Shown piece after piece: positions 47,310-57,430 of a stretch of DNA of 64,000 bases. The stretch lies in the NCBI GenBank assembly GCA_000711775.1, contig ARYC01000530.1:1-64000 (forward strand), written 5' to 3'. The notes under the pieces were generated by a model. It searched no databases. It saw only the letters and a program-made list of their open reading frames with translations, and was not told where the DNA came from. The first letter of the stretch is position 1. Every line of letters begins with the position of its first letter. The position numbers and the translations under genes are program-made. The DNA comes from Oxytricha trifallax. Taxonomy: Eukaryota > Ciliophora > Spirotrichea > Sporadotrichida > Oxytrichidae.

Positions 47310-48770
47310 TGTATATTTGTTCCGACCGAGACCCGTACCCCCCCCCGTACCCCTCTTCTAAAAAATACCCCCTTCATACCCGTACCCGTACCCCCCGTAC
47401 CCCCCCCATAAAATCCCCCATTTCATATGAAATTTTTTATCCGCGCAGTCTGAATCGATTTCCTTCATGACATCTCGTCATCATATATAGATAATTTTTT
47501 ATATGAAATATCATAAAATTTTTAAAAATTTATTCTTTGTTTAATAACCCATAATAGCATATTAACTTCATTTTTTTTTTAATTTTTCAACTTTCACCAT
47601 TATTTTTTGAGTACATACTCTCATAGGAAATTATTTATTTTATGAGTAACACATTGATAAACATAATTTTATTTTAAAATGATAATTATTTATAAAGTAC
47701 TTGCTATAATTCTTAATATCTTTGGGTAATGGCCCCCTGCGATGGCCGCTAAAAGTTTTTTCTATATTTTTCTTAAATGTTCTAAAAATCATTAAAATAT
47801 CAAAGTAACTTGTCATAAGTCATTAATAAGCTCCAATATGACTTATAAAAGCAGTCTATAACAACAAAAAATATAATAACTTTTATCAATAACATCATAA
47901 ATTATATTCAATTTTGAAATAATATTACTAATTATATTAAATATTTTATGATTATTATATTTATTTTTTCACAACTTTATATTCTAATATCATGATTAGA
48001 TGTTATAATTCCGACAAATATTAATCATTTAGCTTAATGATCTATAAGATGACATAAAACATTAATGTTTTGTAGCAATTATAACATCTAATCATGATAT
48101 TAGAATATAAATTTGTGAAAAAATAAATATAATAATCATAAAATATTTAATTTAGTAATATTATTTCAAAATTGAATGTATTTTATGATGTTATTGATAA
48201 AAGTTATTATATTTTTTGTTGTTATAGACTGCTTTTATAAGTCATATTGGAGCTTATTAATGACTTATGACAAGTTACTTTGATATTTTAATGATTTTTA
48301 GAACATTTAAGATAAATATAGAAAAAACTTTTAGCGGCCATCGCAGAGGGCCATTGCCCAAAGATATTAAGAATTATAGCAATTACTTTATAAATAATTA
48401 TCATTTTAAAATAAAATTATGTTTATCAATGTGTTACTCATAAAATAAATAATTTCCTATGAGAGTATGTACTCAAAAAATAATGGCGAGCGTTGAAAAA
48501 TTAAAAAAAATGAAATTAATATGCTATTATGGGTTAATAAGCAAAGAATAAACTTTCAAAAATTTATGATATTTCATATAAAAAATCATCTATATATGAT
48601 GACGAGATGTCATGAAGGAAATCGATTCAGACTGCGAGGATAAAAAATTTCATATGAAATGGGGGATTTAGGAGGGTACGGGGTATGGTACGGGGGGTAC
48701 GGGTGTGAAGGGGGTATTTTTTAGAAGAGGGGTACGGGGGGGGTACGGGTCTCGGTCGGAACATATATTA
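47310..48770. mobile_element. 1.46-kb palindrome with C-rich outer arms
   Basis: Arms 47310-48010 and 48077-48770 are near-perfect reverse complements around a 66-bp loop. The outer boundary reads GTTCCGACCGAGACCCGTAC and its complement. The adjoining 80 bp (47333-47412) consists of CCCC/CCGTA repeats, mirrored by G-rich sequence at 48662-48750. The inner arms are AT-rich apart from TGGCCCCCTGCGATGGCCGC near 47730. No coding capacity. Probably a foldback-type element. Confidence 0.88.
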
Positions 48771-49029
48771 AAAGACATTTATTACTAATTAAAAATTTGA
48801 GTTTTAAGTATTTTTGTATTATTTTCTATAGTTTTAAGATCCTTAAGGAAGTATATATAAATTCATATGGATTTTTAGGGTGCTTTTAATTGATTAGTTA
48901 ATCAAAATTAATGAACATAAAATAGTAAAAGTGTTACTATAAACCTATTTTAAATCAATTTAGATTTATTTAAATTCCATTTGGAATTGAAGAGTTTATA
49001 TAGATAACATTTAATAATATTTAAAATAG
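48771..49029. other. AT-rich spacer
   Basis: No gene or repeat recognised between the palindrome and the LINE fragment. Confidence 0.4.
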
Positions 49030-50010
49030 AGGAAGTACAGTTCAGCCAGTCAAACAAGTATATAATATCCCGTTGGTCATGAATGACAAAGGAATCTAGA
49101 GCATTGAGAAAAGCATTGGAGAGACAAACTGGAAACTAGAGAATGGTAAGTTCTGGAGGTACCAAGATGAAATTCAAGGGGTGATAATCCCAATAAGCTG
49201 CTAAGCCTCATAAAGAATTGCAGAAACTGGAAAGTGGTAAAGATAGAAAGAGGCCCCAAGAAACTGGAAATATACGACTCTAGGAAATCAATAGGTAGCA
49301 TGGCAATAGTCCAGAAACACCTGAGACAAATAAGTGAATTCTCAGAAGGAACTATTGGAAAGGAGTTCAGAGTCAGCAAGATTGAGACTAAAAGTGAAAC
49401 CAATCAGGTTAGGACCCAGAAAATTGTGGGGTGATGACAATTCTCATTGTAAATCACTTAGCCCTAGAGCTACCAGAAGAACCAGTCTTTCAGATATTCG
49501 CGAAAGATTGGATAAACAGGCAGAGGTACTACGCCATGTTCAACCTAGAAATTGGATACATGAAGATGGAGATTGGAAAGTCTGGGATGGCACTAGAAGA
49601 AGAGGAAGTGGCTAGAGGAACAGAGAGGAAGAATGTAATGATGTGGCAAAAAGCAGATGAAGAGATGGGAACATCAATATTCAACTCTCACATCGATAAT
49701 TGGGATGAGGATATAATCAGAGAAGCATAAGGTCTACTAGTGGATAAGGAAGACCTCGAATTGGAAGAGAGATACAGTCAAATGGTGAATGAATTCTCAG
49801 AGGCCGAAGGGTACTTGTTCAACAAGGAGCACATCCACAAGATTGTGGATGAGGTTGAGGAAGTGGAGAAATCTGAAGACCAGAGAGAAATCAAGAAAGG
49901 TAAATCAGCAATTATGCAGAATCAGTAGGAAACCCGTGAGAGTATCAATGGTAGAGAAGCAGAGAAATTGAAGAGAGCAAAGGAATAGGAGACAAAATGA
50001 TGTAAGCGGA
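49030..50010 (+). pseudogene. LINE 3' fragment: Ulp1-like downstream ORF, copy 2
   Basis: Second copy of the LINE downstream protein. In order: GIQSIEKSIGETNWKLENGK, FWRYQDEIQGVIIPI, then after a shift NWKVVKIERGPKKLEIYDSR and KSIGSMAIVQKHLRQI. After another shift comes ILIVNHLALELPEEPVFQIF, then AKDWINRQRYYAMFNLEIGY, MKMEIGKSGMALEEEEV and the acidic C-terminal part (NEFSEAEGYLFNKEHIHKIV, DEVEEVEKSEDQREIKKGK). The DC nucleophile region is disturbed by the frameshift near 49430. The 5' end is lost near 49030. It is tail-to-tail with the LINE on the minus strand beginning at 50396. Confidence 0.65.
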
Positions 50011-50136
50011 GAATCGCGAGGCACTCTTTCATATTCTGATATTATTTAGCTTGCAAATCTAACTTTTGCAATTTGTGAATTTCATATTTTAATTTACCTA
50101 AAGTTACTGACTAATATTTAAAATATTATCAAGTTT

Positions 50137-50190
50137 CAACCTTTTATAACGACGAAGCTCGCTTCAACTTTAAAAGGTTGAAGCTTGATG
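50137..50190. repeat. short hairpin between convergent LINE copies
   Basis: Outer stem TCAACCTTTTA / TTAAAAGGTTGA and inner stem GAAGC / GCTTC. Related to the hairpin at 47250-47287. Confidence 0.6.
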
Positions 50191-50395
50191 ATTATGATTA
50201 ATACAACGATCAATAATTTTCTTATAATTGAAATATAATATTCAATTTTAATTGTAGTAGTAGTAAAATACATTAGGTAAATTAAAATATATTATGAATA
50301 ATCACTTTAGAGAAATATATAAAGCTAGTTTATCAGATTTAGTGGAAATCTACAGCGTAACAGTGATACCTCACTTCCCACTCTCTATCCTCTTC

Positions 50396-51400
50396 TCATT
50401 CATCCTACTATTCTTTAGCTTCTCTTGAATTTTCTTCAACATCTTTCTCATTTCTTCCGTTCTTTTCTGGCATTTAGCGGTTTCTTCCTATGGACTCCTC
50501 TTCTCTCTCCTTGTCAATCAACGGGTTATCCCTCTTTCTCTGCTTTGGGTTTTGCGTAAATAGGCATTCTTCTATTTCCGAAACTTCCTCCAAAAAGTTC
50601 ACTGATTTCTCTTCCTTGTCCATCCATGGCCTTTTCCAACTCATATTTGCTGAAGTTCTCCAGAACCATCTCATCCCAAGCATAAAAATTATTGTCTGGG
50701 TTTACCTTTGAGATCCGATCTCGTCGTTCATTCTCATCCACATAGATTCACTCTGTTGTTCTTGTACTTTCAACATTTCTTCCTCTCTCAATGCGAATCC
50801 TGACTTCCCTATTTCCATCTTCATATACCCCACCTCTAGGTTCAGCATCATGTTGTATCTCTGCATTTGTATCCAATCCTTCACAAATATCTGAAATACC
50901 GACTCACCAGGAAGTTCAAGGGCCAGGTGATTTATTATCAGAAGAGCTATGATGGCACAATCTTCTGGAATCATGCATTGATTTGTATCTGCTTTCGTTG
51001 CTATCTTCTTCACCTCATAGTCCTTGCCCATAGTTCATTTTATTACCTCATTAAGTCTTCTCAGGTTCTTCTGTAGTATTGCCAGACTTCCCACTAATCT
51101 CCTTGGGTCATAAACTTCTACTTCTTTCCCATACTTTTCAATCTTCATTACGACCCAATTTTAGCAATTTTTTATGGAGCCTTAACTGCAAACTGGAATA
51201 TTAATCCCCTCAACCTCTTCCATTTATCTCCAGTATTTGCTATTTTCTAGTTTCCAGTTCATAATTCTTATTGTTTTCTCCATCTGTGCGATATCTTGCT
51301 CTCTCATAGTAATCGGTGGCAATATCAAGTAGTTCAGTCTCATTAAGCTGAACTAAAGTTCTTCGATTTGCTTCGTGCAGGTTTCCATCGTATCTTCCAT
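50396..51400 (-). pseudogene. LINE downstream protein resembling Ulp1/C48 proteases
   Basis: A 335-codon frame from ATG (MEDTMETCTKQIEELQFSL) to TGA 50396, with one in-frame TGA at 51035-51037. Residues 60-100 contain EGINIPVCSQGSIKNCQNWV, VMKIEKYGKEVEVYDPRRL; residues 135-165 contain TNQCMIPEDCAIIALLIINH, LALELP. The arrangement W-x-V-x-x-I ... K-x-I/V-x-x-YD ... Q-x6-DC ... L-x-x-x-x-LAL is that of Ulp1/SENP cysteine proteases, but the residue before W is Asn instead of the catalytic His and the Gly after DC is Ala. The C-terminal third is acidic/basic mixed helix (KSVNFLEEVSEIEECLF, DKEREEESIGRNRQ). Sequence is shared with 38215-39300 and 49030-50010. Protease activity is doubtful; the fold is an inference from motifs. 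Confidence 0.55.
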
Positions 51401-51402
51401 GA

Positions 51403-51690
51403 TGTATTTACCAGATTTCATGTCATCATGTCTCCATTCTTAGTCATTCTCCTCCCAATGTCACCTTTATTTTTCTGACCAGAGTTGGTCCTCTCGTACT
51501 CCTCTTCTTCTTCCACACTATCTATCTCCGAATTTCCTCACGAGAGCTTTCTCCAACTTGTTTCTTGTGCTAGGGCAACAAACAACTACTACCATCCTCG
51601 TTTCCAATGGCTTCCACCCCTTTTTAGCGTAGATAATCTTATCAAAATCCTTGCACTTTACCTCAGCTAGGTCTATAAGATTATTCAACT
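51403..51690 (-). pseudogene. short basic frames between the two main LINE ORFs
   Basis: A frame beginning with an ATG that overlaps the stop of the next upstream ORF (ATGA) reads MKLNNLIDLAEVKCKDFDKI, then YAKKGWKPLETRMVVVVCCP and STRNKLEKALVRKFGDRQ. It ends in TGA, with a further piece in another phase. It may be the N-terminal part of the downstream protein, separated by a frameshift. Confidence 0.4.
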
Positions 51691-52023
51691 TCATTAATCA
51701 CTCTGAATGCAGATCGAACCATCAATATGTCTCTCAGTTTGGCTCCTCTATTTCTGTGGTTCATTAAGTTTCTTACTTGGTTTAGATTTTCCAATCTTCA
51801 GTTTGCTCTTAAAACCCATTTGTTTGTTTTGTTGAGTATCCACTTGATCTCTGTTCCTGATTCCTAGGGCTTCAAAATCTTTACTTCTGTCTCTGTGGTC
51901 AAACCTGATCTCGTCGACTCTCTCTAAGTATCTGAGCTTCTTGTAGTTACGTTTCCTGCTGCTCAGGTCCTCCATAGATGTATCTCTTTAGACTCCTTTC
52001 TTGTTAAATTGGGAACTTTCCAT
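51691..52023 (-). CDS. small basic LINE protein
   Basis: ATG at 52021-52023 to TGA 51691, 110 residues. Very basic and charged: MEDLSSRKRNYKKLRYLERV, DEIRFDHRDRSKDFEALGIR, NRDQVDTQQNKQMGF, KSKLKIGKSKPSKKLNEPQK. The composition suits a nucleic-acid-binding protein. It follows the RT frame after a 93-bp gap. Its end may be a frameshift rather than a true stop, because the next frame overlaps it. Confidence 0.5.
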
Positions 52024-52116
52024 TGATCACCACCTTTTTTATTTTTCTATTTTAATTTATTATTTTATTATAGTTCTCTGATTTAACTACTTTATAAGCT
52101 CATTGGAGCTTTTAAT

Positions 52117-52822
52117 TCAAATATTTAGTTTTGATGGCTTAGTTTTAAGTATACCTTCTTCAAATACCTTGTCCAGCTTTTTAACATACATCACTCTGAA
52201 AATTTTCTTTATTGGTTAATAATATTCATGCTGTTCTAATGCTCTAATTCTTTAGTCTAGCCAAATCATATTCGTAATTATCTCTATTTGTATTTGACTT
52301 TTCATGTCTATTAATCTATGTTCTTACACTTGCTTAGAAAATCTGTTAGGGTCACCTGCAGAATTTATTAAATTGCACTATTTCATATGATTTGCATCCA
52401 CGACTACTCTGTGAACATTGCAGTAGTGGCACATACCATAAGAAGCTATTGTCCTTCCCTGGCTTATAGCCATCATTGTCTCCATCACATTTTTTGTTAT
52501 AAATAGCTTTTTATTATTTTTGAGAGACTTCTCTTTCTGGTTAATATCTATTGTTGCCTCCTTTAGTTTTATCATATGCTCCAAGTTAGATTTGAACTTT
52601 TTCAAGTTCTTCTGAACTAGTTGCTGTATTATTTCGGCTGTATTCGTATCTTTCAGCTACGATACATTCCTTAGTACTTTATAAAGAATGTCCCTTGCCG
52701 TTTTGAATGCTATCCTCTTCAGCTGCATCTCCATCTTCTCAATCTCCCCTACCTTAACATACTTGGCCGCTGCTAGAGGGGTTTATATATAAATTATAAG
52801 TGACCTAATCTGAGCCACCATT
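52117..52822 (-). pseudogene. LINE reverse transcriptase, C-terminal part
   Basis: Open from the TBE insertion point to TGA 52117, 235 codons. It continues the RT frame of 56893-57430: leaving out the TBE and one ATT joins QQVSNR to IMVAQIRSLIIYIQTPLAAA without a shift. It then reads KVGEIEKMEMQLKRIAFKTA and RDILYKVLRNV (thumb-like helical region). A putative zinc-binding end follows, MCHYCNVHRVVVDANHMKQC (C-x2-C-x3-H ... H-x3-C), and then a helical tail (DMKSQIQIEIITNMIWLDQR). No in-frame TGA interrupts this part. Confidence 0.75.
52820..52822. repeat. left target-site copy of the TBE (ATT)
   Basis: ATT immediately left of the C of the left terminus; the same ATT occurs at 56893-56895 right of the other end. 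TBEs are known to use ANT targets. Confidence 0.85.
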
Positions 52823-52900
52823 CAAAACCCCAAAACCCCTTAATGAGGTTTATAAGTGCTTTGATTTGTAGGGAATTTGTTAGGGGTTGGGGTTATTAAT
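52823..52900 (+). repeat. TBE left terminal inverted repeat, 78 bp
   Basis: Starts with CAAAACCCCAAAACCCC (17 bp telomere-like) and continues TTAATGAGGTTTATAAGTGC. It pairs with 56816-56892 almost perfectly, with one G missing in the right telomeric block. Confidence 0.95.
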
Positions 52901-52903
52901 TAA

Positions 52904-53965
52904 ATGCGAGACAAAAATAGCAAGCTTTTGGGGACTATTTATGATGAAGAGTATATAGATTTAATGTTTAAACTGCGATATGGAGTTGAAATATACAGTG
53001 AATAAATCAAACCAGTACTAAACTATAAGTCTATTGCGCTACTCATAAAGCGAAGTCCGTCAACTGTTCGTTCCCACTGTCTTATAGCACTATAATTAAA
53101 GAAATAGTAGCAAAATTCTTAGCCTAAGAGGTAGTCAAGTTTCTATAGAAGCATATTGACTATCTTATTAATGATAAAACTTTGAAGTATTGGGCTCACT
53201 TCTCTTTAGACCAACGACCTACTATGTTTCATCGCCAATTCCCTGAGTTGAAGATCTCTGCTTAGTCTATAGCCAACACCTATAAACGAAAAGGTATTTC
53301 TTACAAAGGTGTTAATCGTATCAAGAGAGTGATTGATTTCACTCTGCCATTTTACAACAATAACCTAAATTATATTTATAATTAAATGCAGAGAGCTATT
53401 ACTAATAATATTAAGTTTATACATGCAGACGAGGCTGCGTTTACTTAACACTTTTATCTAGAAATCTTGGTATAAGAGGCATAGTAATATAGAAGTATAT
53501 GACTAGAAAGTCAAGGTATAAACAATGGAAATTCTAGGAGGTATTAGCGAGGATGCTGGTTTAGAAACTTATGTTATTCGTCCTCGCTCTATTAAGACAG
53601 AGCAGTATATTAAGTTCTTAGAGCAGCTGAGAGAGAAGTACCCTGAATAAGAGATAATACTATTCGTTGATAATCTTTCTGTTCATAAGACTAAAGAAAC
53701 AAGGAAGAGTTATCAACAACTAAGAATAACGCCAGTGTTCAACGTACCTTACAGTCCATAGTTTAATGGAATTGAGTTCTACTGGGGTATATTAAAAGGC
53801 CATTACAAGAAACTGCTGCTATACCACTTGATGCATGACCTACCTATCGATACAGAAGACTTTATTAAAAGTTCAGCGAAGAGAGTAGATAATTTATTGG
53901 GTTAAAAGTGTGCGAAAGAAGGGAGAGTGAATGTATATAAATAAGTTTTGTAGTTAAGTTAATGA
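52904..53965 (+). pseudogene. TBE transposase (42-kDa class, DDE family), two frameshifts
   Basis: Starts at ATG 52904 (MRDKNSKLLGTIYDEEYIDL), four bases inside the left repeat boundary. An N-terminal DNA-binding part includes YKSIALLIKRSPSTVRSHC, with helix-turn-helix character. The catalytic core shows the three acidic sites of IS630/Tc1-type enzymes: FIHADEAAFT near 53420, IILFVDNLSVHKTK near 53655-53695 and YSPQFNGIEFYW near 53753-53785. Length of about 354 codons matches the known 42-kDa protein. Frameshifts occur near 53140 (before KHIDYLINDKTLKYW) and near 53460 (before SWYKRHSNIEVYD); the stop is TGA 53963. The transposase cuts element ends; in Oxytricha, TBE transposases are reported to take part in developmental DNA elimination. 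Confidence 0.88.
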
Positions 53966-53974
53966 ATATATAAG

Positions 53975-54763
53975 TCACATTTAGAATTCTTTAGAGGGAG
54001 CTGGCTTCTCTTTCTTTTCCTTCTACTTCTTGCTTCCCTCCTCCTAAGTTTCTTCTCTTGCTGTCAGCTCCAGCATCTATATTCATTTACTCTGGAGGCT
54101 TAATATTTGAATAAAGTCTCTTGCTAACTTCATACTTTGTCTGCGACTTTCGCTCTCTGTGAAGCTTGCTCTATTCCTTCATCAAGAAGATGCCAGTTCC
54201 AGATTTTTCTAAAGAGTTAAGTTACAAATCTTTCTTGAAATATAAGGATGCTTTTGCAGCTCTGATAGCCAGCTCTCACTTATCTTGATCCCTTGTTTAT
54301 CCTTATCTTCTGAAGAGATGCTGTACCTTTTCTTATGAGATTCTTGAATAATTTCTTTCAAGTAATCACCTTTTATTGTTGCAAGTATGCCAAAGAAGTA
54401 GTTTCTTTCAGGAAGTTTATTTGACAACTGCTTCTTTGTAGGCAGGTACAACGAAACCTCTGGGTCATTCATTGCATTATCATATAAATTAGTCACAGAG
54501 ATTTCAGGATAGTTTGGAATCTCTGCAAACTTTACATCTTAAGTTTTTAATGCTTTCTTCTCTTCGCAGAGTATGGCTCTTAAAAATAAAAATTTTAGTA
54601 CCTTCCATCGTTGGGAGGAACAAACCAACTACATAATCAAGATTAGTTACTATGAGTTCATTACCTTGCTGCACCAGGTAGCGGTGCAATCCTCCTTGCT
54701 TCTAAATCTTTGAATTAATTCTTGCGCTTGCACTCTTTTCATTACATCATTCATTGACTCCAT
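53975..54763 (-). pseudogene. TBE second protein (22-kDa class)
   Basis: Minus-strand gene lying tail-to-tail with the transposase (stops about 10 bp apart). It begins at ATG 54761-54763 (MESMNDVMKRVQAQELIQRF), shifts near 54690 into HRYLVQQGNELIVTNLDYVV and then GLFLPTMEGTKIFIFKSHTL. It shifts again near 54540 into EIPNYPEISVTNLYDNAMND and ERNYFFGILATIKGDYLKEI. The end is basic (REETQEEGSKKQKEKKEKPA). Function is unknown in the literature I recall. This locus can encode up to about 260 codons if the last part belongs to it, so the true C-terminus is uncertain. Confidence 0.7.
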
Positions 54764-54972
54764 CTTGTCTACAGATCTAAGAAATGATATTCAAATTTAA
54801 GTTTATTGATTTCAATTATTTACCTCTGTAAAACTTACTATTAAATATGGGCATCCTATAGGAGGTCAACCTCTAAGAAGGATATGGAGAAGGTTTAGAG
54901 AACTGGTTGCAAACTTGAGAGATTGATATCAATTTCTACTGTTATAGTTCCATATTTTTTAATTTAAATTGG

Positions 54973-55136
54973 TACGTACTTAATTAGGAGCAGCTCCTAA
55001 AATGCTAGTACGTAATTAGGAGCATTAATTAAAGCTAGTACTTAATTAGGAGCACCCTAATTTTATCATAAAATCACAAAATACCTCCTAAAGCAGTACG
55101 TACTTAATTAGGTGCACCTCCTAAATCGGTAAGTAC
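54973..55136. repeat. degenerate short repeats between TBE genes 2 and 3
   Basis: Four copies of a unit like GTACTTAATTAGGAGCA (near 54976, 55010, 55038 and 55102), plus CTCCTAAA complements. It lies in the intergenic region where promoters for genes 2 and 3 must sit, so a regulatory role is possible but unproven. Confidence 0.75.
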
Positions 55137-55374
55137 TATAATCAACTATTATCGATAGTAAAAATGGTTACTTCCTCACCCATATGTAGAGCTGGATTGT
55201 CTCTTAACACTTACATTTCTCCTCTAATACTCTAAGAACTTCCCTATAAACTTGTAGGCTTGGAAAGCTCTCATATAAGCTCTCAGTTATAGAGGCAGTT
55301 TTATAATTTTAAATTCAAATTTATATATGAGCGCTAACATTTTAAGAAAAACTACAGCACTTCCATAAAACTAA

Positions 55375-56774
55375 ATGAGACTTACCTTTGGGAGCAATAA
55401 AAAGTGTGATAGCTGCGAGATGAACTATCATAAGGAACTACCAGAGCTATCACTTGATGTCTCTGTTATTAAAATTGAAATTAATAATAGAAAATTAATG
55501 GCAAACAAGTGTGTGGGAGACAGAGAGGAGGAGAAAGGTATTAATGAAATTCCTATACAAACTGAAGAAGTTGAAGTTTATTTTTGTGAGTTATGTGAGA
55601 GAGATTTGCTCATAAATCAAGCTGGTACAGACACATGAGGAGCATAGAGAAGCAAAGCCCACTGTATACTTAAAGCATGATAGAATAGATGGAAAGTATG
55701 ACTGCTTTGAGTGCCATAAGTAATACTCTCATACAAGAGACTTAAAGAAGCATCTATCTAAAAGCTCACAAGAAAGATATAGAAGTTGAGAATCATGAAG
55801 TTGAGCTGAAGCTTCTAAACAAAAGAAAAGCGAGGGAATATTCTAAGGTCGTAGTATCTGAATAAGGTAGAGTGTTAGAGTATGTTAAGAAGGCACGCAA
55901 CCAACTGACCTCTGAAATAACAAAAATTATGATCAAGATTCAATACAAGAAAATACCGGTTCTTGCATAAATTGACCTAGACACTTCTCTTTAAAGCTAC
56001 CTTATTATAGAAGACTCCTTTGATAAGAAAGTTATCAATGATCATCAGTACGCATGCAAGGTGTATCCCTTCAACTATCTCTTAAGTGATGATAAATATC
56101 AGATGGAGTTTACAAATGAGTATCAAGTACTCACTTAAGCTAAGTTTAAAGAGTGTAGTTACTTAATCAAGCTAGATGCTGTTCTTCTTGCCAAGGATCA
56201 TGTCGCTCTCAGACTCCCACTCTATGAAATGACCCTCAGAGATTTTATTACTGATCAAAGGAATCATAAGTAGCTTGCTTTTATAGCAACCTAAACCTTA
56301 CAAGGTATAAAAGAGTTACATAAGTTAGGCTTTGTTCATAGAGATTTGAAGCCTGAGAATGTTATGATAAACTTCTCACCTGTAAGAGTGGCAATTATTG
56401 ACTTCAAGAGAGCATTAAGGGTGGAAGTATCAAGGCTAGGAAGTGTTATGGGAACTCCGGGCTATTATCCTGAAAGAGAAGACTGGAGAGATGGAGATTA
56501 TTAATGGGATGTGTGGGCTTTAGCAGCAATAATAATAGAGTGCGATATGCCTCGCAACGATTACTACTCTACTAGGTGTGAGAAAGATGCGAAGCAAAGA
56601 ATCAAGTAATTTATAGACAAAAAAAGAGTCTCTTAATAATTAAAATAAATGGCAGAATCAATAATATTAAAACCAAACTCTAGATCAGACATAATATTAG
56701 AGCAGATAGAGTTGTGGTTAAGTAAGATAAACTTCATACCACTCCCACATGATCCTAAAGTGCATTTTGAGTGA
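55375..56774 (+). pseudogene. TBE zinc-finger/kinase protein (57-kDa class), best copy
   Basis: From ATG 55375 (MRLTFGSNKKCDSCEMNYHK) to TGA 56772, about 466 codons. Two C2H2 fingers: YFCELCERD followed, after a one-base shift near 55600, by FAHKSSWYRHMRS, and YDCFECHKQYSHTRDLKKHL near 55695-55760. A kinase-like domain follows: LGFVHRDLKPENVMINF near 56328-56375, IIDFKRA in the DFG position near 56395, GTPGYYPERE near 56450 and WDVWALAAIIIE near 56507. HRD-L-K-x-x-N is intact, while DFG reads DFK, a change also seen in the relics at 1-2540 (with INF in one), so it is probably a family trait. Frameshifts near 55600, 55640 and 55765 affect only the finger region. The role is unknown. Confidence 0.88.
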
Positions 56775-56815
56775 TTAAATTAAATACATTTACTATATAT
56801 TTCACATAAAAACCT

Positions 56816-56892
56816 ATTAATAACCCCAATCCCTAACAAATTCCCTACAAATCAAAGCACTTATAAACCTCATTAAGGGGTTTTGGGTTTTG
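56816..56892 (-). repeat. TBE right terminal inverted repeat, 77 bp
   Basis: Complement of 52823-52900; ends GGGGTTTTGGGTTTTG (one G shorter than the left end) and is followed by ATT at 56893-56895. Confidence 0.95.
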
Positions 56893-57430
56893 ATTATGCG
56901 ATTACTTACCTGTTGGGTTTGGGGATTTTGTAATTTCTGGTATATCTCTGTTTGCTTTTTCAACTCATCCCACGTGCTCTTTAGTAATTGACTAGTATTT
57001 AGGCATATATTCATCCCCAGATATTTTGCTTCTTGTACCTTCTTAATACCTTCAATTTCTTCAACCCTTTCAAATTATTGTGCGTCTGTTAAAAATACTC
57101 TTTTCTTAACATTTAGTCGCAAGTTATGAGTTTCTTTTATTTCTCTAAAACCATCAATTACTCTCTTAAATTATTATGCATCTTTATGTTGACTAGGAAG
57201 TCATCAGCGAATGCTATTAGTTTGCCCTATTTTATGAGTGACTTCAGTTCTGGTTGAGAGTAAAGGGCATCTTGTAGATACATATTAAATAGTAAAGGAG
57301 ATATTCTGCTTCCTTAGGCAACTCCTTATTTAATTTTAATATATAAATAGATTTAAAAAATGGAGGCTTAAAGATGTTTTTGCTCTATCTTTACCTTATC
57401 CTTTAGCTAGAAATTTAACTGGCATGGCTT
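56893..57430 (-). pseudogene. LINE reverse transcriptase, catalytic core
   Basis: The minus strand reads KDKVKIEQKHLQASIFQIYL, YIKIKQGVAQGSRISPLLFN, MYLQDALYSQPELKSLIK, LIAFADDFLVNIK; then after one shift (near 57178) FREIKETHNLRLNVKKRVFL and VQEAKYLGMNICLNTSQLLK, ending QNPQTQQVSNR at the TBE junction. QGSRISPLLFN is RT motif B, FADD motif C (catalytic aspartates), LNVKKR motif D and KYLGM motif E, in the order of non-LTR reverse transcriptases. Upstream motif A is not clearly seen; the 5' part is decayed or truncated. Confidence 0.88.

Larger units (their letters stand above)
52823..56892 (+). mobile_element. complete telomere-bearing element (TBE), 4070 bp
   Basis: Both ends are present as 77-78-bp inverted repeats with C4A4/G4T4 telomere-like termini, flanked by ATT. 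Three genes in the known TBE order are inside: a DDE transposase (plus, 52904-53965), a minus-strand protein (53975-54763) and the zinc-finger/kinase protein (plus, 55375-56774). Each gene has at least one frameshift in this copy, so the element is structurally whole but probably not able to make all proteins from this locus. In Oxytricha, TBEs belong to the IS630-Tc1/mariner group, are germline-limited and are removed during macronuclear development. Confidence 0.95.
50330..57430 (-). mobile_element. non-LTR retrotransposon (LINE), interrupted by a TBE
   Basis: Minus-strand element seen in two blocks, 57430-56893 and 52822-50330, separated by the TBE at 52823-56892. The first block encodes the reverse transcriptase core; the second encodes the rest of that protein, a small basic frame and the Ulp1-like protein. 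The 5' end is unclear: RT-like text can be followed to about 57430 and perhaps 57560 with frameshifts. The 3' end is near 50330. Two 3'-only copies of the same family lie at 38215 and 49030. Confidence 0.8.

Noticed and set aside
47333-47412. Telomere or subtelomeric array
   Set aside because: The unit is CCGTACCCC, not C4A4, and it is mirrored inside a palindrome, so it is part of that element.
52823-52840. A true chromosome end (C4A4 repeats)
   Set aside because: The block is the terminus of a TBE with a matching inverted end 4 kb away and a target-site duplication.
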